This document shows, piece after piece, positions 1 to 10,886 of a stretch of DNA of 64,000 nt. The DNA lies in assembly GCF_041956535.1 (NCBI RefSeq), contig NW_027192218.1, positions 77,728 to 141,727 of the forward strand. Direction: 5' to 3'. The number at the start of each line of letters is the position of its first letter. The stretch's first letter is position 1. This stretch comes from Calcarisporiella thermophila CBS 279.70 (lineage: Eukaryota > Calcarisporiellomycota). The position numbers were made by a program, and so were the translations under genes. The notes beneath the pieces are model-generated. The model saw nothing but the letters and a program-made list of their open reading frames with translations, ran no database searches and was not told where the DNA came from.

Positions 1-269
1 TACCTCGCTCCAGTAGACCAACAGCTACAGAACTACACTACCTTAGACTCATTAATGATGGCTTGAATAATGGGACCAACAAGAAGATCTAGGATCGGTA
101 GAGTGGCCGCGGCTTTGAAGGAGTCGGTGTCTTTTCCCTTTACTACATCTATAGATGCGATAAACCGTAAGAATTTCCTTCCAGTGATTTGTCCGAAGAA
201 GTTTCCCTACTTGTTGCTTGCTGAGAAATCTCCTCGAAAGAGGGGAGATTTTCTGTATTCAAGAGGGTA
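1..269. other. window edge, no gene recognised
   Basis: No reading frame here resembles a known protein. It would be the 3' flank of the small minus-strand peptide gene that follows. Nothing else was seen. Confidence 0.4.
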
Positions 270-434
270 TTAGTGCCTACTTGGCAATTTAATAGGGGAA
301 CCCATTGAGTCTTTTTTACCAGGCGGAGGGCTATCATTGACTTCCCCATCTGGAACAGGAGCAGCATAGACCACTTGGCCAAATAATGCAAAAGGCACCA
401 GGATCGCTAGGAAAAATAAAGCTACGCGCTTCAT
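270..434 (-). CDS. putative small secreted peptide, 54 residues
   Basis: The frame runs from an ATG (minus strand, 432-434) to a TAA at 270-272 and encodes 54 residues. The first 25 or so form a textbook signal peptide: MKR, then a hydrophobic run (VALFFLAILVPFALFG), then small residues ending in VVYAAP, with likely cleavage after YAA. The mature part, about 29 residues, is polar and proline-rich (PPPGKK) with no cysteine. I recognise no family. It lies alone in a gene-poor stretch. No intron is needed, but a further exon cannot be excluded. The signal-peptide pattern is seen directly; that it is expressed and secreted is inference. A chance frame of this size with so regular a leader is possible. 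Confidence 0.4.
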   Translation of the reverse strand: MKRVALFFLAILVPFALFGQVVYAAPVPDGEVNDSPPPGKKDSMGSPIKLPSRH

Positions 435-3000
435 AATGAATCGATTAAACGAGAGGAAAAGGGTTGACTATTATCTTAAAAGGAAAGAATAGAATGAAGG
501 GAAGCAAGAATAAAAGAAGTAAAAAAAAAAAGAAAAAGTTAAAAGAAAGGGGATCGTAAAAAAAATATTGGTAAATTTATTTCGGGCGTAACCGTCCTTA
601 TATTGCAACGAAAAAACAAGATTTTGGAAGCAGAGAAGAAAGCAAAAAGAATTTTGACAGAGCCAAGGTTGTCGTATTACAAACTGCTTAGTTGAGTATA
701 CCGCGGGGTAATTGAAGTTTTATCAGACATATGACTAAGAGTTCTGTATAAATAAGCCGCTCCTTTTCTTATATGTAAACCGCACGTAAGTTCATCTTAT
801 AGAAATCTTAGGAAGCCACAGAATTAAGATTCATTCATCAATCAACATAATCACAAGGAAATAAAGGCTAACTCGGCACTTGGTAACGGCAACGTATTCT
901 TCCTGATGCAGGGCGTAAAGAAGAACACGAGCAAAGAGATATGCTTTAGAGCTCAAACCAAGATGTTAACTTAGTACCTCTTGCGTTTAACAGCTTGCCC
1001 TTGTTCATCTTTCCAAACCCATTAGGTAGATTGTGCAAGAATGCGGGGTAGGAAAAGGGAGTCAACGTTGCAACCCAGAACTATTAGAGACACAAAGTTA
1101 ATTGGTTTTTTTCCCAGACCATTAGAGTTTGAGATATATCATACTTAATTGCAACCTCATCTGTAGACGGTAGCGATTTTACAATCATAAATTTTGCATG
1201 CAGAGTGTGAAATTCACATGTTTAATTTTTGACCCGAGCGCGGCATAATTGAGAGACGTATCTTTGTTCAAGAGCTGGGCAGCTTCGTAAAACGAGTAAA
1301 GAGTAGTAAATCAAGTTCTGTTTCTCAAATTATACCATGCGGTGTGAAAGAATAAGCGGTATGCCCTGGTGGAGAGTACAAGATAATATGCCCCTTCCTT
1401 TAAAGAATACTGTGTTCGTAAAACTAACAGAAAAAGTAAGGCGATTTAATCCCAACTTTTTAGCACTAAGCCACATCTCATCCCAAAGAAATTACCAAAG
1501 ATCGACAGTTCAACCTTATCAGCACGAGCTGTGAAGAGGGTTGGGGTGGACTCTAAAGTAGCATAGCCTTATATTTCCTAAGATAACAGAAATTATTCTG
1601 AAGCAAAATTAGCTTATCGTGGGCCAAAAATTGCCTATTTTTACGACATGGGTCAGTATTCTGATTAATAATAGCATCATGATAGGGCGAACTATTTTTG
1701 CAAAAGACCTTTGTGCACTTAGTTTCGTTGGTTCTAGAAAGCCGGAAGAGATGTATGCAGCTTGAGCGTTAGAAACCGCTTTTGAGTGGAGGCAAACTTG
1801 GCAACACACTAGTCATCAATTGCAACCTCCGTATTGGTGTCAATACACGGATTCTATTGCACGTGATCGATAGCTTGTCCATTAGACGACTGCACTTATG
1901 GCAACGGGAAATAGCAATCCCTAAATATTTCAGAGGGGCTGTGTGGTGTAAATATTTTAAATGTTTGTGGCAAATATTCAAAGCCCTAGGTCTTTAAGTA
2001 AAAATGGCACAGCCATTCGTCACAAGCCGCCTCCCCTCAATACAGAGACGCCCACACATTAGCGTTAGCCACCAGTACTACTATCCTTAGAGGTACTTAG
2101 ACGCAATCCCTTCTCTAACGTGGCTTTGTTAGGAATTAAGAAAAAATATTGTGCCACAAATCGACCAAAATAGATATTCTCACCAAACAAAAAGCTTCAC
2201 CCAATTTCAATAAAGTGTGCACCACTGAAGCTCCTCTATGCTACTGGTATCTTTAGAGACACCAGTACTATTATCCAGTTATAGAATTTTTAATTCCTGT
2301 AGTCAAGCATATCAGCAAAATAGGTTGCCTATGGTCACTTGAAGCGATAACTTGCTTGGTGTGGAAAGCAATAACGCTTACAAGTTTGGAGCTTTTTTTC
2401 TAGAATGCATCCTGCCCTGTCGGTCCTTCGTATACGGGAGGTCTTCCAGTCTTCCAATTCTCACGGCAGTCGACTAGATAGAGATGGGAATTCCCTCTGA
2501 ATTCGTAATTCCGAGTCGGTGAAAAGCGCTCCAAAGATAGACCAGGCCTAACTCGATTTGTTAATGAGTTTATTTTCGTGCTCTCGACTCATGCCTGTTT
2601 AGTCAAATTTCGCAGTTTGGAGACACAGTAGACACCTTTTTCCAGATTCTAATCATGATAATGCCAGTGCATGAGGCGTAGTCGCAACAAGCGAATAAAA
2701 GAACATTTCTTAATTAAGCTGCGGCTCACCGGATTTCGATTTCATAGGCTATAGTGCCGGAGGGGAGAGGCATGATTGGGCGTGGAAAAAATAGAGTTAA
2801 TTAATTCGAGCGAGCCTTACCATTGACAGATGGTCAGTTCAGGTTGATATTCGATTGGAAGAGTACAAGACCCGCGTTTGACCTCTTTTGCATAGAGTCA
2901 TGTAAGGCTTTTCGAAAATTAAAATGAACAACTCCAACTGGTGGGGTCTTGCGCCGCAAGAGATAGCCTCTTTCGGTGTCCAAAGTATCCGAAACACGTT
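435..3000. other. 2.5 kb AT-rich gene-poor region
   Basis: All frames are short and unlike known proteins. A TATAAATA box at 747-754 is followed by a leader-like A/C-rich stretch (about 835-870), yet the first ATG downstream opens only about 22 codons. A near-exact 15-base repeat (CCAGTACTAYTATCC) occurs near 2070 and again near 2262. The second copy overlaps an imperfect hairpin (TACTGGT...ACCAGTA, about 2238-2264). This may be decayed sequence or an unrecognised RNA gene. Confidence 0.4.
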
Positions 3001-3008
3001 TATATAAG
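3001..3008 (+). promoter_or_regulatory. TATA box of the LPMO gene
   Basis: TATATAAG lies 240 bp before the LPMO start codon. It is followed by a long pyrimidine-rich tract (about 3040-3170), a pattern common before strongly expressed fungal genes. The role is inferred from position. Confidence 0.55.
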
Positions 3009-3240
3009 TAGCAATTTTCTTTCTTTAACGAATGTTTCATATTTTCTCTCACTCTGCATACCCGAGGATTTCAAATCCACTTTCCCTCATCCCTTTTTCT
3101 CCTTTCATCCCTGTCCCCTTCTTCCCTCACTCTTCACCTACTTCCACCTTACCCTTCATCACTATCCTTGCCGGACAAGGCCTCGCTCTCTCTCACACAT
3201 ACACTCCTTCACTTCCTATATTTATTAAATCCCAGTCATC

Positions 3241-4029
3241 ATGCTGTCCAAATTCGTTTTGCTCGCGACGGCCTTTGCCTGTCTGACCTCCTTGTCGGTT
3301 GCCCACATGGAACTCGAGTATCCTGCTCCTCGCCGCAGCCAGTACTCCAATTACTACCGGAGAAAGAACGACGTCGACTACGATAACTTTGCCTTTATCG
3401 GTTTCAAGAAGACCACCTATCCTTGCCGTGGTTACAAGAAGGGCCCTATTCAGGCCACTTTTAAGGCCGGCCAGACAGTTAACACCAAGATAAACGGTGT
3501 CAACCCCCATAAGGGAGGTCATTGCCAGTGGGCTCTTTCTTATGACAACGAGAAGACTTTCGTGGTTATTCATGATGAGATGGACCGTTGCCCCCTGAGC
3601 CGCAACTATAAGGTGCAGATCCCCAAGAACGCCCCCGCTGGCGATGCTGTGTTTGCTTGGACCTGGGTGAATGCTGAAGGAAACCGCGAGTATTACATGA
3701 ACTGCGCTGATGTCCGGATTGAGGGGCCACAGGGTGGTTCGGTTACTGGTCCTGAACTCTTGGTAGTAAACCTCCCCAAGGTCAACAATCTCAAGATTAA
3801 AGAATTCGCAGTCGACAAATCTCACGGAAAGGCTCTCTTCAAGACGCGCAAGACCATCACCGTCACTAACAACGGCAAAATCACTCCACCCACTAATGGC
3901 GGAGAGGACAACAAGGACAAAAACAAGGGCAAAGGCAAAGGCAAGGGCAAGGGCAAAGGCAAGAAGGATAAGAAGAAACCAAACAAAAAGGGCAAGCGGA
4001 ACCATAAGCGCTCTTTCTTTGCCCACTAA
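3241..4029 (+). CDS. AA11-like lytic polysaccharide monooxygenase with lysine-rich tail
   Basis: Single-exon secreted protein of 262 residues. A 21-residue signal peptide ends ...SLSVA, which leaves histidine 22 as the mature N-terminus, as needed for the copper histidine brace of LPMOs. The family pattern follows: YPC (Cys62), PHKGGHC (His90 as likely second ligand, Cys95), a Cys117-Pro pair, and the AWTW...NREYYMNC block (residues 139-155), whose tyrosine would sit at the axial copper site. This order matches fungal AA11 chitin-active LPMOs; activity on chitin is inferred. From about residue 218 comes a strongly basic tail with Gly-Lys repeats, coded by GGCAAR hexamers, then Lys/Arg clusters and a dibasic site before SFFAH. 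The tail has no domain I recognise and may act as an electrostatic wall anchor. An AA11-related family without an AA number is possible. Confidence 0.8.
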   Translation: MLSKFVLLATAFACLTSLSVAHMELEYPAPRRSQYSNYYRRKNDVDYDNFAFIGFKKTTYPCRGYKKGPIQATFKAGQTVNTKINGVNPHKGGHCQWALSYDNEKTFVVIHDEMDRCPLSRNYKVQIPKNAPAGDAVFAWTWVNAEGNREYYMNCADVRIEGPQGGSVTGPELLVVNLPKVNNLKIKEFAVDKSHGKALFKTRKTITVTNNGKITPPTNGGEDNKDKNKGKGKGKGKGKGKKDKKKPNKKGKRNHKRSFFAH

Positions 4030-4510
4030 TTCATGAACTATTTCTCTTTTTAATTATTTATCCAAGTGTCCCCCCTTTACCATGTAGTATACGCCTATTA
4101 TTACTTTCTATTTACGACTCTTTTCATATCTAATGGGGACAGCCTACTATTTAGTTGTCATTTTAATTCCCCAATCTATTTCTCATGTGCCTCGCCCTTC
4201 TATTTCTTCTTGTTTCTATTTTAGAAGTAAAGATAAAGGAAGGCTGGCAGACCGGTTTTCCAGCCCTGTCCTCTTTTAGTTGCAAATCATACATCCACCT
4301 TAATTTGACGAGAAATTTATTTTCGACTCCGCAGCTCTAATAAAGCTACACTGCTTCCAGAATATAAGGAGACACAGCACAAACCCGCCGTGAAACTTCC
4401 CGTAGATTTCCTCGATTGCATTTTGGAACTTCAGGATTGATTTTCAGATTTCCTCCTCCTCCCTCTCCCCCTTCCACCTTCACTCTTCTTCATTTTATCC
4501 ACACTAACAC
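4030..4510 (+). other. 3' flank of LPMO and upstream region of the SAM-RA gene
   Basis: AT-rich spacer with no frame worth calling. Pyrimidine-rich sequence (about 4450-4500) precedes the next start codon, which fits a short 5' leader. Confidence 0.5.
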
Positions 4511-6014
4511 ATGGATCATGTATTGATGTGGGATGTTGACAAAGTTGTGCAGTGGATGATATCAAATGGATTTCAGGGATATGAAAGACAGCTCAAAGGT
4601 GAGAGATGGCAAATATACTACCGTCACGCCTCAAGCTAATTAATGATTATGTTTTTGGTGATCGTTAGAGAATGGAATCACCGGCGATGTTCTTATCAAT
4701 CTAGATCACGAGGCACTAAAGGATCTTTCGGTTAGAACAGTTGGTGAACGCACATCTATTCTCAAAGCGATTTATACTCTCAAAGTTTCGCAAAATATAC
4801 CTATTTTTGACGGCGATTATGTGCCTCCATGTAAGTATTTTTTTTTCCGATCCTGATTGTCTTCATCACTCTAAACTGATCAACTTTCTTATGAACTTTT
4901 TACTATAGCCACAGAATTCGAAAATGTATTTCTTAGATTTAATTTCTCGTTTAATTGTTAAAATATGTATCCTAAGGTACTTTCATTTTATAGGAATTTT
5001 GCTATGCAAATGGATTCGTAGACTTGCGCAAAGTGGAGATGGCCATACAGGAGAGAGGTATATGCTGTTTGCTGCTCTTACTTCATATATTGTATATTTA
5101 TCGGTTGGTTTTCCTTCGATAGATACAACCATCCAGCACTTAGTAAAGGAGATAACAAAGCTCTCCTCGGAATTCTCTCGCCTCCGTGAGGATCTGGTGC
5201 CCATTTGGCGGTTAACTAAGGATGGCAAGGTAAATTTCATTTTGCCACTATTTTTTTATGAAAAATATATGAATACAATAAGCTGCTCTAAACATTATTG
5301 TTATGCTCCTATATAGTCCCCCCTACCGTTGGATCCAAAGAAGTCACCTGGCCATCTTCCACCAGTCCAACGTCCCCCACGTCCCCCGGATTTAGTATTG
5401 AATGCTCGATCTCCCCCGGTAATACCCTCCATCAACTCTGCGGGGATAGAGAATACAGATCCTACTTCTCCACATTCACCCGCTGAACAATCTCCTGCTT
5501 GGGCCAGACGGCATTATCCCGAGCCCCTGTCTGCTGGAGAGGTAAAATGCTTCTCGCATCGTCTAGGTTCATGACCAGTAAGTTCTAATATTCACATTAT
5601 TTGGTAAAGCGTGAAGACCCCTCCGATGGCGCTATTCAAGTATATGGAGACAAACCTTTGGCTTCCTCATCCACTTCCTCTTCCACACGTGATCGCGATC
5701 GTGATCGCGAGCCTGAGACCTTCAAGAACTTCCGTATCACCGCCGATGATCCCTGCTACAAAGTTCTGCCCGCTGTTCTCAAGAAATACAAAATCAGCGA
5801 CGATTGGCGACAATATGCTCTTGTGATTGCATATGGGAACAACCAACGTGAGTAAACAATGTCCACGACCTTTTTTTATAGGAAAGATTAAATATTGACT
5901 TATGCTAATTTAATTACAGAACGATGTCTCGGATATGATGAAAAGCCGCTTGTGGTCATTCAAAAGTTAAAGGAGGCGAAAGAAAATCCCGTTTTGATGT
6001 TAAAGGCAATTAAA
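4511..6014 (+). CDS. Ste50-like SAM/RA-domain MAPK adaptor
   Basis: Eight exons join in frame: 4511-4598, 4669-4830, 4909-4925, 4994-5057, 5123-5229, 5317-5541, 5610-5847 and 5920-6014, giving 331 residues. Residues 5 to about 75 form a SAM domain (WDVDKVVQWM, then ENGITGDVLINL). A coiled segment follows (TIQHLVKEITKLSSEFSRL), then a proline-rich linker with SH3-type PP motifs and a Ser/Arg-Asp run. The last 90 residues form a Ras-association domain (FRITADDPCYKVLPAVLKKY, GYDEKPLVVIQKLKE). SAM at the N-terminus and RA at the C-terminus is the layout of Ste50, which tethers the MAPKKK Ste11 to Cdc42/Ras-type GTPases. The protein ends directly after the RA fold. The role is known for the family; the partner here is inferred. 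Confidence 0.85.
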
Positions 6015-6359
6015 CATGTACAGCAGCCATTGCCAACTAATGTGGAGTAGTGTTTTTTTTGGTTTGTCAGTCGTTGGTGACTGGCTTTTTTATCTGTATT
6101 TTAGTATTCTGTAGGGCTTTCCACATTTTTTTAAATGAATATTCTCAATACAATTGGAATATTTGCAATAAAAAAAAAAAAGAAAATCATATGGTATTCA
6201 GAATGGATCAATCAAAAACGGAAACTAAAAAAATTACTTCATTAGTCAAAGGATTCATAAATAAAGGGAGGAAAACGCTTGCAAGAAAAAGATTGCAGTT
6301 TTACTGTACAATAACATACGTTGGAATTAATATCAAGGTAATAACAAAAACCACCAATG
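6015..6359. other. convergent 3' spacer
   Basis: Spacer between the convergent SAM-RA and CID-RRM genes. AT-rich, with a poly-A run near 6171-6182 and no coding signal. Confidence 0.5.
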
Positions 6360-9235
6360 CTAATTGTGTGAACGCCTGCGCGGATTTCTATCTCTCCACT
6401 CTTCTTCTGTGGATCCTCGCCTCGGGCTACGCTCCCTTTCCCAGACGCGAGGGTCACGGCGAGTTGCACCCGGGTGCGTTGGAATGGAAGAGGTATCCCA
6501 TTGCATTCGTGAGTCTCTACTCCTTTCAGCCGACATCACCTTTGGATCTTTTTCGTCTCTGACTCCTCCTTGTGCCACATCTCTTCTTCTCTCACTCACC
6601 TCTTTATTCTTTTCTCCCTGCTGATGGCCAGAAATCTCCTTTGTGGTGTTTAGGGGTGCTGGTTCTTCAACAGTGACTCTATCCCGCAATCCTTTAGATT
6701 GAAAACCACCTTCAGAAGAAACAGCCAGTGCTTGTAGTTCGTCGGGGCGCAGGTTGGAAAGCGTGACAAGCACTTCTCCCGTTTTGTAATCAAAGTTATC
6801 TTTGACTCCAGGGAGGCAGTTTGACCAACCCCATCCCGTCTTCATGTTTTGCGTACGCGGATCACGCCGCATGAGTTCACCTGAATCTGCCGCATACTTA
6901 GTACGTTCAGCTTGAGCTCGTGTTTCCATACGTACAAAGGAAGAATGCCTGACCAGCTGTGAGCATAAAAACATGGATTGAATTAGCGTTATAATACTGG
7001 AAGAGGAAATGAAATGTTGGCAAAAATTATAAGATAGATTTAACTTACGTCAATATTCACAATCCGCCCATATGGCGCAAGGAGCTCCTCCCACCATTCT
7101 TTGGTCGGCTCAAAATTTAGCCTGCCAAAATAGAGAGTTCGCGACAGCACTATATGTAACTATAATGAAGATTGCATTCAAGACTTCATTCAAAATACGA
7201 AACTACCTTTGATAGTCCCCTGTTCTAATTCAGGCGAGTCCTTAAATGTATACTTCTCTTGTGTTCCCAATTCGGTTCTCTTTTCATTACCACCGTCATC
7301 CCACCTTCTCTTTCGTACTTTGAGGGGGCTTCCTTCTCCTCGTACGATTCTTTCTTGTGCTCCTGGTATACCGGCGGACATTGGACCACTGCTTTCGTTA
7401 GATAGCTCACCAGGGATAGCTGCTGAGACACTTTGATTAAACTGTGGCAGCATTATTTGTTGTTGATGGTGCTGGTGTTGATAAGCATGCTGAGGATCCA
7501 TCCTATAATGGGAGGGAGGTGGATGTGCGGGTGGAAATGGAGGAAAATGTGGTGGAGGAGGGCGTCCGGGTGGAAAGAAATGCGGTGGTGCAGGTCGCGG
7601 GAAACCATAGTTTCCCCATTGCATTGGATAATTGGATTGCATAGCAGCTGGATTATCATTGAAAGGCGTTGCCGGTGGTGGTTGACGTGGTGGGTGTGGG
7701 GGGAAGGGAGGCACAAGATAATGCGCATTAGTAGGGACATCAGCAGGCGACGGTCTTCCCACTCCAGGTGGTGGAATCTGGTGCATTAAATGTGAAGAAT
7801 AGTGGGGAACTGGGCCGGACGAAGTACCCGGTACAGGCAGGGAAGTATTAGCAAGAGCTACAGCATTGTCTGTAATATGTCCATTCTGTGGACTGCAAAA
7901 GTAATAATCATTAGTTAAATGATACATATGAATGGTTGCACCGACTCTTACTGTTTAAATGTGCCCATCGTCTCTCCTTTTTTTGTCCCGCCCACATCTT
8001 CATCTTCGTCATCGTAATCAAAATCCACAGGCTTAGATGGATCGAGAGTGTATGCAACAGCTCTATCACCAGGTAGGTGCCTCACAGCGGGAAGATGTGT
8101 CGGTGGCTGTTGCTGAAAACTCTGCTGTGAAGGCTGTGGATAATGCATCGGAAACTGGGGCTGTGAAGTTGGGGTAACCCCTGGTGGTAGGAGGGGCGTA
8201 GAAGCTTGGCTTGCACTAACCGGTGTACTGGTCTGGGGAGAGGAAGTGGGTTTAAGTGTGTTGGAAAGTGCGGCAAGATTCGTGAGCGTAGCAAGAAGCT
8301 TTGCAGCCTGATCTTCGGAATCGGCGGCATTAGTAGCAGGTGGAGTATCTAGTGGGAAAAAAATTTTTTTTCTAGCTCAAACCAAATTGATGTGTGTCAT
8401 AAATGTAGAAATTACACACCATTTTTTTTATCATTAGTCGAAGTAGCCTCGGTAGGTGGCGAATTAGTGATATCCGAGAAATACGCTTTCTTGATAACAG
8501 TTAGGATATCATTGGGATAAATCCCGCCTGTTTGCCATAACTTAATCACTCTTTTTATTTTCTCCTATATATCGAGACAAAACAGAAGAGAAAGAAAGAG
8601 GTAAATGAGGAGAATTCGTGCCATGAAATGAAAAAAGGATGGCATAAAAAGAGGCCGGCATTTAGTTTATTGCATATACTAGTGAACTCTTGGTCTCTTG
8701 GGCTCCTTCGAAATCACCCATGCACATGCAATAGACTCGTTCGCAATAATCATCTTCGATGCCTCTCTCAATCATTTAAAAGAAAAATAAAAACTAACCT
8801 TATCTTTTTCCGAGCACTGCATTACCGAGGCAAATACCCTTCCCTCTTGAAACAGGGTCTGAAACTTCGAGAGATATTCATAGCCTGCTATCTTCTCCAG
8901 GTCATCCTTACCATACTTGTCAAGACGCTGTTTCCTCTCAAAGGCGGCGCGAGATATTGAATCGATGAGATAGATACAAGAAAGCTTATATTCAGGTGGA
9001 ACTCGCTGTATGTGCTTAACAATTGTCTGAGCAATTTTGTCGAAATGCTTGAATATTTCAAGAGAAATGGAGTTAACATCAAAAGCAATTTGTCTATTGT
9101 ATTCTAAGACTTTGCAAATTTTGATACCTTATATTTTGCAATGGCAGACTTGGTCAGAGATCGAATTTTAGAGGCTGATGTGGACGTTAATTCTTTGAGC
9201 TCTCTTTCAAAATCCACTACTTCTGGATCCGTCAT
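6360..9235 (-). CDS. Nrd1/Seb1-type CID-RRM transcription termination factor
   Basis: About seven exons. Exon 1 (9128-9235) begins MTDPEVVDFERELKEL. Exons 1-3 make a CTD-interacting domain: helix pair KIRSLTKSAIAKYK, then the conserved PEYKLSCIYLIDSI core and an IKRVIKLWQTGGIYPNDI end. Such domains bind phosphorylated repeats of the RNA polymerase II tail. The middle is low complexity, rich in Pro, Gln and His, with an acidic patch. An RRM then starts RTLYFGRLN near 7135 and is followed by the Nrd1/Seb1-specific MKTGWGWSNCLPGVKD segment. The C-terminus is Arg/Glu/Ser-rich. This order fits yeast Nrd1, fission yeast Seb1 and animal SCAF4/8, which couple 3' processing to termination. The middle exons (about 7205-8340) carry most of the proline-rich region. 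Confidence 0.85.
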
Positions 9236-9852
9236 TTTTTGCTCCCTATAAGTGAGGATCGTGAATTTCTATTGAAATTAATAGATGCATAAAGTAATGG
9301 GAGAGTTAAAAGAATTTGCAAGACTGCACAAAAAAAACGGGTATGTCATGCCTGCCCTCAACTTTATATAAAGAAAAAATCAGTTGAGAAAAATTGATAT
9401 AGAATAGCGAGGATGAAAAATGGCTCATGAGTATGTAGTCCTGGATACAGCTCACATGTAATTCATTATATTAGATTATCTTGCGCTCTCTAATAATTGA
9501 CTATGCGGATGACCAATTTTAAACTTGTTTTGGGTTTCGCAACCTCTTTTAATATAATATATATTTCAAAATAAGTTATGGTTTGCAATAAATGGAGTAT
9601 ATCATAACTGGATTTGGCTGTTTTCGTTATGTATTCTTTAACTATTCATTGCTAATGAATTATTTCGTAGTTTTTCTTTGTTTTTATTCATGCCTAATTG
9701 GTTCTTCTATGTGAGCATGAAAAAAAAAAATCAGATAACCTTTAATGAGATTAATTAAGTTAGTTTATACCGTTATATAAGCTGTACTATTTACTCGAAT
9801 AAATAACCTCATTACAACAAGAACATAAATACATTGAAAAGTACACTGCCTT
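9236..9852. other. AT-rich spacer
   Basis: Holds the promoter side of the CID-RRM gene and the 3' flank of the Nudix gene. Very AT-rich, with no coding frame or RNA gene recognised. Confidence 0.5.
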
Positions 9853-10728
9853 TTAGAGGGAAGATCGATGCTTAAGGATTATTACATTTAACTTTTTCCA
9901 TCCTAACTGACCGGGCGCTTTGCGGCGGAATCCCGGCTCTTGGCCGTAACCAATGCGTGCAGCTTCCACCAAGACATTTGCAGTAAATCCGAACACGAAT
10001 CTTTCATTACGTTGGAAATGATGTAGCCTATAAGGGATTTTATACCAAGTAATATCAACGAAAGAGTGATGGTCGCCGTTAAGAATGAAGTCGCTAAAAG
10101 GCAATGTGAATACATCTGCGCTATTATAGAGATGAGCACATTAAGTATCGCGAATAAAACTATCAATATTGAGAAATAGATATCCATTACACTTCGTGAG
10201 GGTTTGGTTTTGGTTTCCACGACTCCACAAGCAGACTTACAACCGGTGTCACGTGAATTTGTTGGCGAGATACAAAAGGCCGGAGATGAGTAAGATATTG
10301 GGCTGCATTTGCGGGAAGCCCGACTTCCTCATATGCTTCTCGATACTAAGAAATGGTAAATGTGGCAAATGTTAGAAGAAGTATTAGACAATGGCTGCAA
10401 AATGTGTCTTACTGCAGTCGCAATTATATCCTTATCTTTCTCCTCCATTTTGCCTGTAAAAGATGTTATTGTTGCAAACTTACGATTTTGATACATTAAA
10501 ACAGAAACATTTACCACCAGGCAGGCATATTTCTCCGGCATTCTTTATGGTATCCGTTCTTTTCGTCAAAAGTATTTCAAAGGTTTCTTTACCATCGGTT
10601 GTTGTTGTGGGTATGAGTAAAATTAGTACAGCTGCTCTCAATGAGTTTTGAAGACGCGTCTCCGCAGGCGGAATATTCGCTTTGAAATTCTTTATTATCT
10701 GTTGATTGGGAATTACTCGTGCTTTCAT
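9853..10728 (-). CDS. Nudix hydrolase, coenzyme A diphosphatase type (NUDT7/Pcd1-like)
   Basis: Four exons. Exon 1 starts MKARVIPNQQ and holds the CoA-subfamily signature: ILLTKRTDTIKNAGEI followed by LPGGK. The second and third exons complete the Nudix box, with REAYEEVGLP at its metal-binding end. The fourth exon follows the block PHEVADVF, joined across an intron whose 3' site is at TAATAG. EVADVF-like motifs are typical of CoA pyrophosphatases, which split CoA or acyl-CoA into 4'-phosphopantetheine and 3',5'-ADP, often in peroxisomes or mitochondria. The C-terminus reads RSSL. SSL is at best a weak variant of the peroxisomal PTS1 tripeptide, so location is open. The gene is divergent from IMP1 with 158 bp between start codons. 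Confidence 0.85.
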
Positions 10729-10825
10729 CCGTTTAGTGGTCCTACTTGATAGAAAGAGGAATTAATTATCATATGCTCTCCCCCCTTTTTTTGGAGTAAT
10801 AAATGTGACGTGTGCTGCGCCCCAC

Positions 10826-10849
10826 AACTTTGACCTCTCTGTCAAAGTT
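10826..10849. promoter_or_regulatory. perfect inverted repeat in the Nudix/IMP1 divergent promoter
   Basis: AACTTTGAC (10826-10834) and GTCAAAGTT (10841-10849) are exact reverse complements separated by CTCTCT. A third GTCAAA half-site sits at 10854-10859. It lies in the 158 bp between two divergent start codons, so it is well placed to bind a dimeric regulator of one or both genes. Binding is inference. Confidence 0.45.
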
Positions 10850-10886
10850 CAAAGTCAAAACTTATACCTATTATATTATTGTCGAG

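Noticed and set aside
3193-4026. 277-codon minus-strand frame over the LPMO gene
   Set aside because: It is antisense to an intact LPMO and its hydrophobic repeat is the complement of the Gly-Lys tail. A composition shadow.
6015-6051. Longer C-terminus for the Ste50-like protein ending at 6051
   Set aside because: On careful counting the frame after ATGTTTAAAGGC meets TAA at 6012-6014; the longer reading needs a one-base shift.
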